Below, one piece after another: positions 35,202 through 46,545 of a stretch of DNA of 64,000 bases; the stretch's first letter is position 1, and each line of letters starts with the position of its first letter. The position numbers and the translations under genes are program-made. Source of the DNA: Begonia masoniana (taxonomy: Eukaryota > Streptophyta > Magnoliopsida > Cucurbitales > Begoniaceae); NCBI GenBank assembly GCA_022432975.1, contig CM039503.1, positions 48,773,259-48,837,258 of the forward strand, written 5' to 3'. The notes beneath the pieces were generated by a model. The model searched no databases, was not told the origin of the DNA, and worked only from the letters and a program-made list of their open reading frames with translations.

Positions 35202-35209
35202 AACAGAAA

Positions 35210-35990
35210 TCAGGTTGTCTTCTTAGGTACCCAAATCTTTTGGGTCCTAGTGTTAGGCCTGGTTCCCTTAGGAACCCATTGAAGTTTATTGCTTGATTTC
35301 TTACCTAATTTCAAAGGACATTCATATGACTTATGTCCTAACTCATTGCAAGCATGACAGGTAGACGATTTAACAAAGAAATTCTTAAAAGCTTTCTTTT
35401 TATTAGGCTTGTCATAACCTAATCCTGTTCTGTCAAAATTTGCTCTCTGTCCTCCTATTACCATCTTAAATAATTTTTCACCCTTAGTGAAGTTCAGTAT
35501 AATATTATTCAAATCTTCGTTTTTGCTTTTAAGCTCATCAATCTCTTTGACATGCACATTAGTTGTCTTGGCATGTAGTTCTACCATGTTTGCATTTTCC
35601 TTTTTCAAAGTATTGTATTTAGTTTTTAACATGCCAAACTGTTTAACTAAATCATTGAAAGCATCAATAAGTTCACCATCTTCATTATCACTATCACAAT
35701 CACTTAAATTACTGGATGAAAGACTAACCTTATCTTCATGTGCCATAAAGCACAGATTTGCAACTTCTTCATCTTCTGAGGAGGTGTCTTCATCACTATC
35801 ATCCCAAGTGGCCTTCATAGCTTTCTTCTTGAATTTCTTGGGATTCTTAGCATGTGGACAGTCGGCCTTCATATGCCCTGGCTTTCCACATCCAAAGCAG
35901 GTGATCTCCTTCTCTTTTTGAGGCTTTTCTCCTTTCGAGAATTTCCTCCCATGCATCCTTTTTCTCTGAAGGAACTTGCTGAATCTTCTA
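35210..35990 (-). pseudogene. Copia gag C-terminus with two CCHC-type fingers
   Basis: The piece contains the zinc knuckle CFGCGKPGHMKADCPH (near 35899-35852), an acidic and serine-rich stretch, a leucine/asparagine-rich predicted coiled coil, and a second knuckle CHACNELGHKSYECP near 35365-35320. The basic end KLQWVPKGTRPNTRTQK leads toward protease. Two knuckles separated by a coiled coil is the arrangement expected of SIRE gag. The true frame enters from upstream through ITRRFSKFLQRKRMHGRKF, which is shifted relative to the gag core at a GAA-repeat near 36022-36035. Confidence 0.88.
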
Positions 35991-36774
35991 GTGATGAGTG
36001 CAATGTCCTCATCATCTTCTTCTTCTTCTTCTGATTCTCTTGCTTACTTGAGGAAGCCTTTAGAGCAATGTCCTTCTTTTTGTTGATCTCCTTTTCTTTG
36101 AGATCTTCCTTATCATTGGCCCTCATGGTTATCTCATGAGTCATCAGAGAGCCAATGAGCTCTTCCAGCTTGAGCACCTTCAGATCACGAGCCTCTTGTA
36201 TTGCTGTCACCTTTGGTTGCCAGGCTCTGGGTAGACATCTCAGGATTTTTCTCACCTGTTCTTCACATGAGTAAATCTTACCGAGAGCTTTTAAACCATT
36301 AGTAATGTTAGTGAACCGAGTAAACATAGATGAAATAGACTCATCCTTTATCATGGTAAAAAGTTCATACTCGTGTACTAACATATTTAATTTGCTCTCT
36401 TTTACCTGATTTGTGCCCTCGTGTGTGACCTCTAATAAGTGCCAAATCTCTTGAGCACTTTCACACCCTTGTACTCTATTAAACTTATCTCTATTTAGAG
36501 CACAGTACAGAGTGTTTATAGCCTTGGCATTAAGGCTTAGATTCTTCTTGTCTATATCATTTAGTTCGTGTGAGGCTTTGGGAATCCTAATGCCATTTTC
36601 TGTCTTAAAAGCAGTATATGGCCCATTTTCTATTATATTCCAGATCTCATAGTCCATAGCTTGAATGAATATTCTCATTCTCGCTTTCCAATAAACATAA
36701 TCGCTGCCATCAAACAGTGGTGGACGAGAAATGGATTGACCCTCAATGTGTGAGGAGTTTGTATTGAATGCCAT
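35991..36774 (-). pseudogene. Copia gag core
   Basis: The start is taken at ATG 36774, about 55 bp after the primer site. SISRPPLFDGSDYVYWKARM and YEIWNIIENGPY open the copia gag domain. NTLYCALNRDKFNRVQGCES, AQEIWHLLEVTHEGTNQVKE and ILRCLPRAWQPKVTAIQEAR follow, all strongly conserved in this lineage. After DIALKASSSKQENQKKKKK a length change in a GAA/AAG repeat throws the frame off, so the knuckles downstream are read in another frame. Confidence 0.92.
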
Positions 36775-36828
36775 GGTTTATATCACACAGAGTGTTAAAA
36801 AAAAAACAACTTAGACAAAGATATACCT

Positions 36829-36841
36829 CGCTCTGATACCA
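36829..36841 (-). other. Primer-binding site for initiator tRNA-Met (copia)
   Basis: The minus strand reads TGGTATCAGAGCG, two bases from the end of the 5' LTR. Confidence 0.92.
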
Positions 36842-36843
36842 AT

Positions 36844-38317
36844 TGTAGGACCGGAATTGTCTAAGACGGGGGTGAATCAGACTTTTTTAAAAAATTAATC
36901 TAATAATCAATTAGTGTTACTCTCTTAATTAGTCTAATTACGAATAAGGTAATATCAAAAATAAAGAGAGGGTAAGAGAGATTCAACACCAATACTTTTT
37001 ACGTGGTTCGGCCAAACTGCCTACGTCCACGCTCCAAGGCTCACCCCTTGAAGATCCTTACCCTTCTCCTCACGAGAAATAACAGATCGGGATTCCGGGC
37101 TCCGATCAACTGCCTTTACAATTCTGGATTGAACTTCACGGGCGTCAATCCACTGCCTTATACAGATTTGAGTTTGTAAAATATTAAGCTTACACTACAA
37201 TCTCACAAAGGTGAATCTCAAGTTAGGATTGAGAGATGTAGAGAAGAATACAGAGTGTGCAAAATGACTTTCGCAGCTAGGGCTCAGAATTCAAATTTGG
37301 CAAAAGTTAGTCTTCGAGCCTTTTCTTCTGCTTATATACTCTGTATGAATTTGCTTCATAGAATTGAATGCTTTTTTCTTCAAAATGGAGATAAGTTACC
37401 GTTGGGAAGCATCCGTACTGAAGCAGATATCCGTTGCTTCTGAAAATGATGTTCGTCGTCGCCATTAAAGATCTGGAGTTAATGCTGAAAACGACGTCAC
37501 TGTAGCTTCGCGGCTAACTTTGAATTCTGGCAGAAGTTCACCGGCAGATGCAACTAATGAGCGGAGACACGTCATCGGTGAATGCTGCTTGAAATGCCAT
37601 CGGCAGATATATCCTTGAATTCCATCGGCAGAAGCATCTTCAACTTCTATCGGCAGAAGCATCTTTAAAACTCCTCGGCAGAGACAATTCGTAAAACTCA
37701 TCGGCAGAGACAATCCGTAAACTTCATCGGCACATTCTATCTTCAAAGCCATCGGCAGATGTTTCTTTAAAATCGCCATGGGCAGAAGTCTCTCTAAAAA
37801 CCATCGGCAGATGAACTCATGAAAATTGTCGTCTAGTGATCGGCATGTGCAAGCTTGAACGACATCGGTATGAGTAGCGTCAAATGCTATCGGTAGATCC
37901 ATCTTGACACGTCATCGGCAGATATCTTCAAAACCGCTTCGGCAGATGAAACAAATAAGCGCTGACCACGTCATTGGTAGATGTCTTCAAAAACGCTTTG
38001 GCAGATGAGACTTGTAAATGTCATCGGCATATACACCTCAACACGTGATGAACCGGCATCGGCAGGAGTAGCTTCAATAGCTATCGGCAGATGCAACATT
38101 TCTTTGTCGTGTAGCGATCGGTATATGCAAGCCTGTTGCTATTTCATTCTGTATACTCAAACCGATTTATTAGACAACTAAAATACCCTTTTCAAGGGTA
38201 TTTCCATATAAACTCATATTCATTATTTTCTTTAAATACACATAATCAAATTGTACATTAATTATACAAATACATAATCAAAAACAAATTATGACTTAAA
38301 CACTCTATAAGTCAACA
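36844..38317 (-). repeat. 5' LTR of the copia element
   Basis: Nearly identical to 27807-29279. Differences include C/G at the AAGACGGGG position, several T/C changes inside the motif cluster, and one indel in the A-run near 36892. The cluster of CATCGGCAGATG variants is at 37530-38130. Confidence 0.93.
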
Positions 38318-38322
38318 GGGAT

Positions 38323-38779
38323 AATATTGCAATCATTGTGCTTCATCCAAGGGTTGAGGTGCTTTCTTTGTTTTTCTTTATCAATGGTGCTAAATGGCCA
38401 TGTCATCCATCCTTACTCCAGCTGGTGCTCTAGTGTTTTCTCCATTCTGTTCCGAGCTTTCCAAGAGGGCATCCATATAGCTAGGCTCCCATGTGGCATC
38501 TATGTCCAACGAGCTAGAATCCCACGTGGCATCTCCAACTGGATCAACACCTACAAAAGAAACATCAAAGGAGAATAAATAAAGTTTGGGCTTTTATCGA
38601 GTTTTCAAGTAATTGGGCCCCTAGGCATGTCATAGTGGGGATTCATCAAAGATATCTTTGATCAACACAACACTACTCCCCTCTCATTAATGTGATCACA
38701 AGAATCAAAATTTAAGGCCTCAATTTCACGGGAGTACTCCTCATAAATAGATCCTGGAATTCATCAAGGAAAAGAAGAT
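38323..38779 (-). other. Gag-only Ty3-like element, segment between gag and the copia insertion
   Basis: On the minus strand a T-rich tract and TTTTGTAG|GTG (38551-38550) precede an open run that reads GDATWDSSSLDIDATWEPS and ends at TAG 38390-38392. The GATGCCAC(G/A)TGGGA piece is repeated twice. It has the appearance of a terminal exon, but no upstream donor could be assigned and the product is not recognised. Confidence 0.35.
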
Positions 38780-39756
38780 AGTTCTTTATCCATAACTCTC
38801 TCTCGGTTAGGGAAGAGTTACAACAAGTACTTCTAACACATCAACTTCTTTCTTGTAGGCCTCTAGTCCTTCTAGGCAAGTATTTTGTTCCCAAAACAAT
38901 TTGATTTCTTCCTTGGGTAGTTGCGATTCTTGACCATAAAAGATTTCTTTAGGGGAATGATCTTCTTTGTTGGTTGGCTCTTCTAAGTCAATATCAACCT
39001 CCTTAGGATCCTCTACTAATTTCTTAGAGGATTTGAAAGGGAATAAAGATGTTACATGTCCAAAACCAAGACAATAAAAGCATTTAACAATTTTAGTTTT
39101 AGGCTTTGAGGTGCTTTCTTTTAATTTCGGTTGTGGTGGACTAGGACATACATTGGCTAAGTGTCCACGACCAAAGCATTGGGTACACTTGATGTCCCTA
39201 GCTCTTAGCCTTGGGGTTTCTTCAATTAAAATTGATTTTTCATCTCTTTTGCTAGGGGCCTTCCTAAAAAATTCACCATGGAAGAATCCAAATAAGGTAG
39301 TGGTTCGGGTCGGCTTGGTTTCCTTGAGGAAATCCTAGGACTTGGTTCTAAGAGATAGCTATTTGGACTGAACTTCCTCTTCATGACATCCTTTAGCATT
39401 TTCCAAGTTTCAATCTCATTCTCATAATTCATCTTCATTTTTGCTACGAGGTTTTCCCACCAATGACTATCATAATCTCTAAATTTCTTGATGACTAGTC
39501 TAACCTTGGTCCTTTCCGAATATCCTCTACCAACAAAGTACAATTCGGTCTTGTCCAACCAATAATTAAGTTCTTTCTTATCATCTAGACCTCTAAAAAT
39601 AGGAATGTAAAACTCTTCAAACCTTCCCTTGCTAGAAACAGATTTTCTATGTTTTGGGTGATACTCATAATCATATGGATCTTGGTAGGTTGAGTTTTAG
39701 TTTCGATTATAATCATAAAGGTCTTGGTAATAGGTGGATTGGTTTCTCCTAGCCAT
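38780..39756 (-). pseudogene. Gag of a Ty3-like, possibly gag-only element
   Basis: ATG 39756 starts a tyrosine- and asparagine-rich N-terminus (MARRNQSTYYQDLYDY). The retrotransposon-gag core is WLDKTELYFVGRGYSE, then RDYDSHWWENLVAKMK and TWKMLKDVMKRKFSPNSYL. After a frameshift near 39240, one intact knuckle (CTQCFGRGHLANVCP) and one with its last cysteine lost (CFYCLGFGHVTSLFP) follow. A tail reads EEIKLFWEQNTCLEG. No protease or RT follows within the roughly 4 kb of remaining element. This could be a non-autonomous gag-only element or an autonomous one that lost pol. Confidence 0.7.
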
Positions 39757-40452
39757 TTCAACACTTCAGGAAAAAAAAAACACAAAACAAATCAAAACAC
39801 AACAGGTTGAAACAAAATAGAAAAATAAGGGGGCAAAACAAAACAACAAATAGAGAAAAATCAAAAGTATTTTGCAGTAAAGAAACGGCATACAATTCGA
39901 GGAAAAATACAACAATCAAATAACAGAATGTTAGCACCAGAGAAATGTTTAGACATGCAATTATGTGCTATATCAATATTCGAATTTATAGAATTATTCT
40001 GTTATCCTATTCAGCAATAATATCACCAACTTATATCTCCAGCAAGTAAGTTCACAATCATGTTTATCAATTTTCAGCACATAAACAGATTTTTAAGCAA
40101 CCAAAATGTGAGGTAAATGTGCAAAAAACTAAACAGGCAGATTTTCAAAATTGAAAAACCAATTTGCACATATTGAAGAAAATAGAAACAACAAATGGTA
40201 TGCACAAATAAAATCTAATTTTATACTTGTTGCCTAATAGAAATTAAGGTGAAAGCTTAAGAATAAAATACATTCAGTAAACAGAATTACAGGTATGCAA
40301 AACCAGATTTGCAATAGAATTTTAGCATTTAAAATGGTTGAAACATAAGTGATATATGACACACAAATAAGAACAAAACAGAGACCGAAACACGGAGAAA
40401 CACAGAACAAAAAATTCACGTAAAATAGAAAACAAAAACAATGAGCAATTTA
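39757..40452 (-). other. Leader of the gag-only Ty3-like element
   Basis: This is non-coding on both strands. On the plus strand it is rich in A and in AAACA-type runs. It lies between the primer site and gag. Confidence 0.5.
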
Positions 40453-40464
40453 GCTCTGATACCA
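40453..40464 (-). other. Primer-binding site for initiator tRNA-Met (gag-only element)
   Basis: The minus strand reads TGGTATCAGAGC, a perfect 12-nt match to the standard site, two bases from the presumed LTR end GCATCA. Confidence 0.85.
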
Positions 40465-40466
40465 GA

Positions 40467-40850
40467 TGATGCAAATTGGATCTCGATCATTGCACCCTCG
40501 AGTTCCATTTGAACAATCAAAATGAAACAAAACAAACAACAACACAGACAGCAAAATAACAACACAAAACAAGGGAAAAAAACAATACAAAATAGAGGAT
40601 AAACAACAAACAAGTGCTCTCGGTCAATAGGTCCAAAGAGTCTCCCAAAATGCACAAAAAAGAAACGATAAAATGGATGAAAGATTACCAAATTGGAGAA
40701 TTTGATGGAGGCACCATGCTCGGTCGAATGACTACTGAAGCCGCCAACAAAGATTATTCTGTGAGGAAGAAACCACGGACAATGGTGATGGTTTTTCCAC
40801 TATCCTCTCTAGCGTCCGACCTCTAAAGATTGGAGGGAGAAGTGGCAAGA
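40467..40850 (-). repeat. Presumed 5' LTR of the gag-only element
   Basis: The inner end is fixed by the adjacent primer site (TGATGCAAATTGG on the plus strand). The outer end is not certain because another LTR begins at 40856 after GAGTT. A weakly similar stretch at 27380-27460 could be its decayed partner, but the match is poor. Confidence 0.5.
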
Positions 40851-40855
40851 GAGTT

Positions 40856-42267
40856 TGTAACACCTGATTCCGTTGAATCAAAATTATTCTATCAACTTAT
40901 GATGTGCATCTTAGGGATGAAATTGAGAGAAACTAGTGATTAGGTTAATGAGTGACTAAATAAGGGTAGAACTGTAATTTGGAGATTTAGTAGTGAATAA
41001 CATATTTAAGGAAGGGTTTTGTGAGGTTTAGCCGCCACTATTTTTCATTTCCTCTTTCGGTATTTAGCTCAAGCTTAGCAGAGCTCTCTAGGCAGTTTTC
41101 TCTCAGATTTCTATTCCTCAATCTGGGTCAGTTTTCCTTCATTTCCCTTGAGTTTTAGTGACTAGATAGCAGGGAGAGTGCAATGTGTGTGTTTTGGGAA
41201 CGTTGTGAAAGAGAATAGGTTCGGGTTTTGATGATAAACCGGGAATGCACGATTATTAGAGTTTCAAGTTAGCTACCTTAGGTTTCTGAATGGTTTAGAA
41301 TGAGGTATAGTGAAGATTGAATTAATACTCTGTTTATGATTTTAGGTGAGCAAACTCCCAAAGTAGCTTACAACCAAACAATCCCCAGGAGACCAGGTAA
41401 GTGGAGTATGTATGTGCCTTCTGGCCTACATCACAAAATAGTAGGATTATGTATGTTTGAATTTGTCTGTATGTCATGCATCATATTTTGAAAGAATACA
41501 AAAATGAATTTACATGTAAGGGTATGGTAAGAAATGAACAGAATGCAACAGATAAACTATTAAAGGAACTAATCTGCCCCTTAACTTATGTAGAAGATGT
41601 ATGACTTTGGAAAAATTGATCCGCTTTCCAATGGAATTTAGGATCAGATCAGCTGTTAAGGGAACTAATCCACCCCTTAATTTATGAAGAGGATGTATGA
41701 CTTTGGGAAAAATGATCCAACTCCCAATGGAACCGAGGGATCAGATCAGAGAAAGAATGTGAATACAACTGAGATGTGAAAGTAGAAACTGCATGACTAG
41801 GATTTATATTTCAGCATATCATTTCATTATTGCTTTACTTACTTAGTATTAGGCTAATATATGAGTTTTGTGATGTAGGTGAAGAAGCCTCAGAAGGTGT
41901 GTTCTCTGAGCATGTTGAGGAATAGGCTGGTTGGGGGAGCACATTCATGCCTTGACTTGGTGAACTGATGAGGCCGATTTAACTATTGTCTATTTATGAA
42001 GTTCAGTGGTTAAGTGTCTTGTGGAAGTATGCAAAGAGTTTTAATAACATTAATAGTTCTAATGTTTTTAACAACTTTATGGTTTTCTTGTTCTGAGCAT
42101 GAAAAACATGATTTGGTTTAGAGGTAGTTGTTTTGCTGGATATTTTTAGAAAGTTGTAGACTTATGTTGTTTTGAACGATTTTTAGTAAAATGTTCAAGC
42201 TATTTTGGTAGTCGGAGTTTTCTTGTTTAGAGTGAAAATGGTTGCTATGCTGTTATGTTGAGTGTTT
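40856..42267 (+). mobile_element. 5' portion of a chromovirus-type LTR
   Basis: It starts TGTAACACCTG and follows the solo LTR at 3800 through the same landmarks: TATTTAAG (41003-41010), GGTTTAGCCGCCACT, donor CCAG|GTAAGT (41397), the two-copy 105-bp block (41550-41745) and acceptor TGATGTAG|GTG (41878). At 42268 it enters a minisatellite array and never reaches an LTR end. The expected GGGGCGTTACA plus second GAGTT is absent, so the LTR is joined to the inverted LTR of the next element. Confidence 0.8.
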
Positions 42268-44862
42268 TGTCTATCGGTGGATGTAGTCCACCGGTGGATG
42301 TTGAGTGTTTGTCTATCGGTGGATGTAGTCCACCGGTGGATGTTGAAGTGTTATCGTCTATCGGTGGATGTGAGCGTAGGAGTGAGTATTAAATTTTTAT
42401 CGTTTTGTGATCGGTGGATGTGAGCGTAGGAGTGAGTATTAGATTTTTGTTGTTTTGTGATCGGTGGATGTGAGCGTAGGAGTGAGTATTAGATTTTTGT
42501 CATTTTGTGATCGGTGGATGTGAGCGTAGGAGTGAGTATTAGATTTTTTTGTCGTTTTGTGATCGGTGGATGTGAGCGTAGGAGTGAGTATTAAATTTTT
42601 ATCGTTTTGTGATCGGTGGATGTGAGCGTAGGAGTGAGTATTAAATTTTTATCGTTTTGTGATCGGTGGATGTGAATAAGACGAAAGTGAACAGTAATCG
42701 GTGGATGTGAATAAGACGAAAGTGAACAGTAATCGGTGGATGTGAATAAGACGAAAGTGAACAGTAATCGGTGGATGTGAGCGTAGGAGTGAGTATTAAA
42801 TTTTTATCGTTTTGTGATCGGTGGATGTGAGCGTAGGAGTGAGTATTAAATTTTTATCGTTTTGTGATCGGTGGATGTGAGCGTAGGAGTGAGTATTAAA
42901 TTTTTATCGTTTTGTGATCGGTGGATGTGAATAAGACGAAAGTGAACAGTAATCGGTGGATGTGAGCGTAGGAGTGAGTATTAAATTTTTATCGTTTTGT
43001 GATCGGTGGATGTGAATAAGACGAAAGTGAACAGTAATCGGTGGATGTGAATAAGACGAAAGTGAACAGTAATCGGTGGATGTGAATAAGACGAAAGTGA
43101 ACAGTAATCGGTGGATGTGAGCGTAGGAGTGAGTATTAAATTTTTATCGTTTTGTGATCGGTGGATGTGAATAAGACGAAAGTGAACAGTAATCGGTGGA
43201 TGTGAATAAGACGAAAGTGAACAGTAATCGGTGGATGTGAATAAGACGAAAGTGAACAGTAATCGGTGGATGTGAATAAGACGAAAGTGAACAGTAATCG
43301 GTGGATGTGAATAAGACGAAAGTGAACAGTAATCGGTGGATGTGAATAAGACGAAAGTGAACAGTAATCGGTGGATGTGAATAAGACGAAAGTGAACAGT
43401 AATCGGTGGATGTGAATAAGACGAAAGTGAACAGTAATCGGTGGATGTGAATAAGACGAAAGTGAACAGTAATCGGTGGATGTGAATAAGACGAAAGTGA
43501 ACAGTAATCGGTGGATGTGAATAAGACGAAAGTGAACAGTAATCGGTGGATGTGAATAAGACGAAAGTGAACAGTAATCGGTGGATGTGAATAAGACGAA
43601 AGTGAACAGTAATCGGTGGATGTGAATAAGACGAAAGTGAACAGTAATCGGTGGATGTGAATAAGACGAAAGTGAACAGTAATCGGTGGATGTGAATAAG
43701 ACGAAAGTGAACAGTAATCGGTGGATGTGAATAAGACGAAAGTGAACAGTAATCGGTGGATGTGAATAAGACGAAAGTGAACAGTAATCGGTGGATGTGA
43801 ATAAGACGAAAGTGAACAGTAATCGGTGGATGTGAATAAGACGAAAGTGAACAGTAATCGGTGGATGTGAATAAGACGAAAGTGAACAGTAATCGGTGGA
43901 TGTGAGCGTAGGAGTGAGTATTAAATTTTTATCGTTTTGTGATCGGTGGATGTGAATAAGACGAAAGTGAACAGTAATCGGTGGATGTGAATAAGACGAA
44001 AGTGAACAGTAATCGGTGGATGTGAATAAGACGAAAGTGAACAGTAATCGGTGGATGTGAATAAGACGAAAGTGAACAGTAATCGGTGGATGTGAATAAG
44101 ACGAAAGTGAACAGTAATCGGTGGATGTGAATAAGACGAAAGTGAACAGTAATCGGTGGATGTGAATAAGACGAAAGTGAACAGTAATCGGTGGATGTGA
44201 ATAAGACGAAAGTGAACAGTAATCGGTGGATGTGAGCGTAGGAGTGAGTATTAAATTTTTATCGTTTTGTGATCGGTGGATGTGAATAAGACGAAAGTGA
44301 ACAGTAATCGGTGGATGTGAATAAGACGAAAGTGAACAGTAATCGGTGGATGTGAATAAGACGAAAGTGAACAGTAATCGGTGGATGTGAATAAGACGAA
44401 AGTGAACAGTAATCGGTGGATGTGAATAAGACGAAAGTGAACAGTAATCGGTGGATGTGAGCGTAGGAGTGAGTATTAAATTTTTATCGTTTTGTGATCG
44501 GTGGATGTGAATAAGACGAAAGTGAACAGTAATCGGTGGATGTGAATAAGACGATGTGAAACCTGTGTGAAAGACGAAAGTGAACAGTAACCGGTGGATG
44601 TGAATAAAAGAAAGTGAACAGTACCCAGTGGATGTGAATAAGAAGAAAGTGAACATTAACCGGTGGATGTGAATAAGAAGAAAGTGAACAGTAACTGGTG
44701 GATGTGAATAAGACGAAAGTGAACAGTAACCGGTGGATGTGAATAAGACGAAAGTGAATAGTAACCGGTGGATGTGAATAAGAAGAAAGTGAACATTAAC
44801 CGGTGGATGTGAATAAGAAGAAGTGAACAGTAATCGGTGGATGTGAATAAGACAAAATTGAC
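42268..44862. repeat. Chimeric minisatellite of 50-bp and 35-bp units
   Basis: After a few CTATCGGTGGATGTAGTCCAC copies, two unit types alternate irregularly. The 50-bp unit is ATCGGTGGATGTGAGCGTAG plus a stretch ending ATCGTTTTGTG. The 35-bp unit is ATCGGTGGATGTGAATAAGA plus CGAAAGTGAACAGTA. They share the first 14 bases. Runs of the 35-bp unit are identical for many copies, while copies after 44560 are degenerate (CCGGTGG, AAGAAG). A 601-codon frame crosses the array on the minus strand, but it is only a product of the repeat. Confidence 0.92.
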
Positions 44863-46313
44863 AACTTTTAACAGGAATCCTTAAAACAAAAGTCGTGAAA
44901 ACAGAAGGTATGAAAGCTTCAAACTTCAGAAAACGATTCAAAACATGATTTTGGACATATCAGGGAAACACGACAGAATTTTAAGAAAACAGATTGCATG
45001 GATGGCTCTAAAATCAGAGATAATCCATGCACATCCTAAAGGAGAAAATATTCCAAACAATTCCAGAATACTTCAGAACATAAATTTAACTGTCAAATAC
45101 AGAGGTTTTAAATACATCAACAACAGAACCTATACATTACAAAATTTCCAGCAGAATTTTTAAACAAAACACAGGACTATAACAGAGTTTTAGAACAAAA
45201 CACCAGAATTCCAGAAGAGTTTACAGATATGAACTTTTCTTTAAAGACTTAAACCTCGAGATAGAAAATTATGTATGGCTGCAACAACCACCCCCGAGAG
45301 CTCGAACCACCAGCCACCTATTCATCAGACTGAGGCACAAAGTCCTCATTTTCGGGTTAAGTACCTACATCAGGGAGTTCACCTATGAGTCTAAAACTCA
45401 GTAAGAACATATATAAATGCAGTGATGCATATGCTATGCATGGACTTTCAGAAATACGATGACAGTAATGTACATTACATTTCAGTGGCAGAGGGGTATA
45501 AGTGGGGCTTATAGGGGAACTGGCAAGTGCACGACAGGCACAAACAGATATACAGAAACAGAACAGTAGGCCAGTCCCCGTCCCGCACTTAACCAATACA
45601 TTTCAGTCAGATTTTATCTTGCTTAGCTTCAAACCGTGTACAGAAAACAGTTTTGCATGAACTTTCGGGAAAAAATCATGTATGCATGGACATTTACAGT
45701 GCTTCAACTTAAACAGCAGGGAACAGGAACATAAAACAACGAAAACATAAAAGGAAACACAGAACTTAACTCTAATCCTTCTACCCGAAACCAACCGATA
45801 GGATGTAAAACCTAGTATCTCTAAGATGTAGGGCCTTAAGGGCCAGTCCACACACATGAACTTACCTGTTTGCTGCGGTGTTGAAAGTGTTGAACGTGTT
45901 GCCTTGGTGAGGCACGAACCTCTACTGGAGAAAACAGAAGAATGAAAGTTTTTGGAAAGATTGAAATCGCCAGAAGGAGAGAAAATCGAGAGAAATGAAA
46001 GGAAGCAGAAGAAAGCATATGAGAAAAGTGAGGGTTTCACGTAGGAGGGGAGAGAAAAGAACATGGCTTCTTCAACAGGTTGCCAGGTGTCACTCATCCA
46101 TTGGCCACCTTCCACCAACCTTAATTGGCTTCCAATTTTACCCTTCAATAGGTTTTTAACTAAATTTTTATTTAGTTTGTCGAATCGGTTCTACAACCAC
46201 TCTCATTCAATTGAACACGTTGGCAATTAAAAATAGTCATTGAATTAATATCGGAGTAATTTCGCTTACATATCCGGGGAATAAATACATAGGTAAAAAT
46301 ACCGGGTGTTACA
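44863..46313 (-). repeat. 3' LTR, unique part
   Basis: On the minus strand it starts TGTAACACCCGG at 46313. It includes CCTACGTGAAACCCTC, donor AACAG|GTAAGTTCATG, the block CTATAAGCCCCACTTATACC and GACTCATAGGTGAACTCCC. It then leads into the array at 44862. Compared with 52516-53969 it has only small differences. Confidence 0.88.
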
Positions 46314-46339
46314 TTCCACCACCATAACAGAAATTTTGT

Positions 46340-46545
46340 CCCCAAAATTTACCTAAGCAAAGAGGTCCGAATATTGGGCCCTGACATCCTCTTGTATTTC
46401 CCATGTGGCTTCCTCTACATTATGATTTCGCCATAAAACTTTCACCAAAGGGGACCACTCGATTGCGCATCACTTTGAGTGAGGTATCCAGTATCTATAT
46501 TGGCCTTTCTTCATATGTCAGCGTCGGCATGATATCAAAGTCCAC
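46340..46545 (-). pseudogene. Chromodomain of the second chromovirus
   Basis: LTYEERPI is followed by a stop, then ILDTSLKVMRNRVVP. After a one-base shift it continues LVKVLWRNHNVEEATWE and ends AQYSDLF. The arrangement matches the chromodomain at 18104-18376. Confidence 0.8.

Larger units (their letters stand above)
27807..38317 (-). mobile_element. SIRE/Maximus-like Ty1/copia retrotransposon with an extra ORF
   Basis: This 10.5-kb minus-strand element has LTRs of 1473 and 1474 bp, a tRNA-iMet primer site, gag, protease, integrase, RT and RNase H in copia order, then a 717-codon region downstream of pol, and a polypurine tract. A GGGAT duplication flanks it. By eye the LTRs differ at about 20 positions (98.5-99% identity), making it the youngest complete insertion here. 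Even so, gag and pol carry three frameshifts. The large size, two-finger gag and post-pol ORF fit the SIRE/Maximus lineage. Confidence 0.92.

Noticed and set aside
35487..35921. A 144-codon plus-strand frame
   Set aside because: It is a shadow of the copia gag on the opposite strand, which carries clear zinc knuckles.
43136..44941. A 601-codon minus-strand frame, and similar 344-439-codon frames at 51250-52586
   Set aside because: Each is a by-product of 35-bp and 50-bp repeats lacking stops on that strand; overlapping frames of equal length show there is no single coding frame.
45357..46148. Frames of 79 and 181 codons repeated at 53013-53804
   Set aside because: They lie in the paired LTRs of one element and are conserved only because the LTRs are copies. 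One runs through CT-rich leader and splice-donor sequence.
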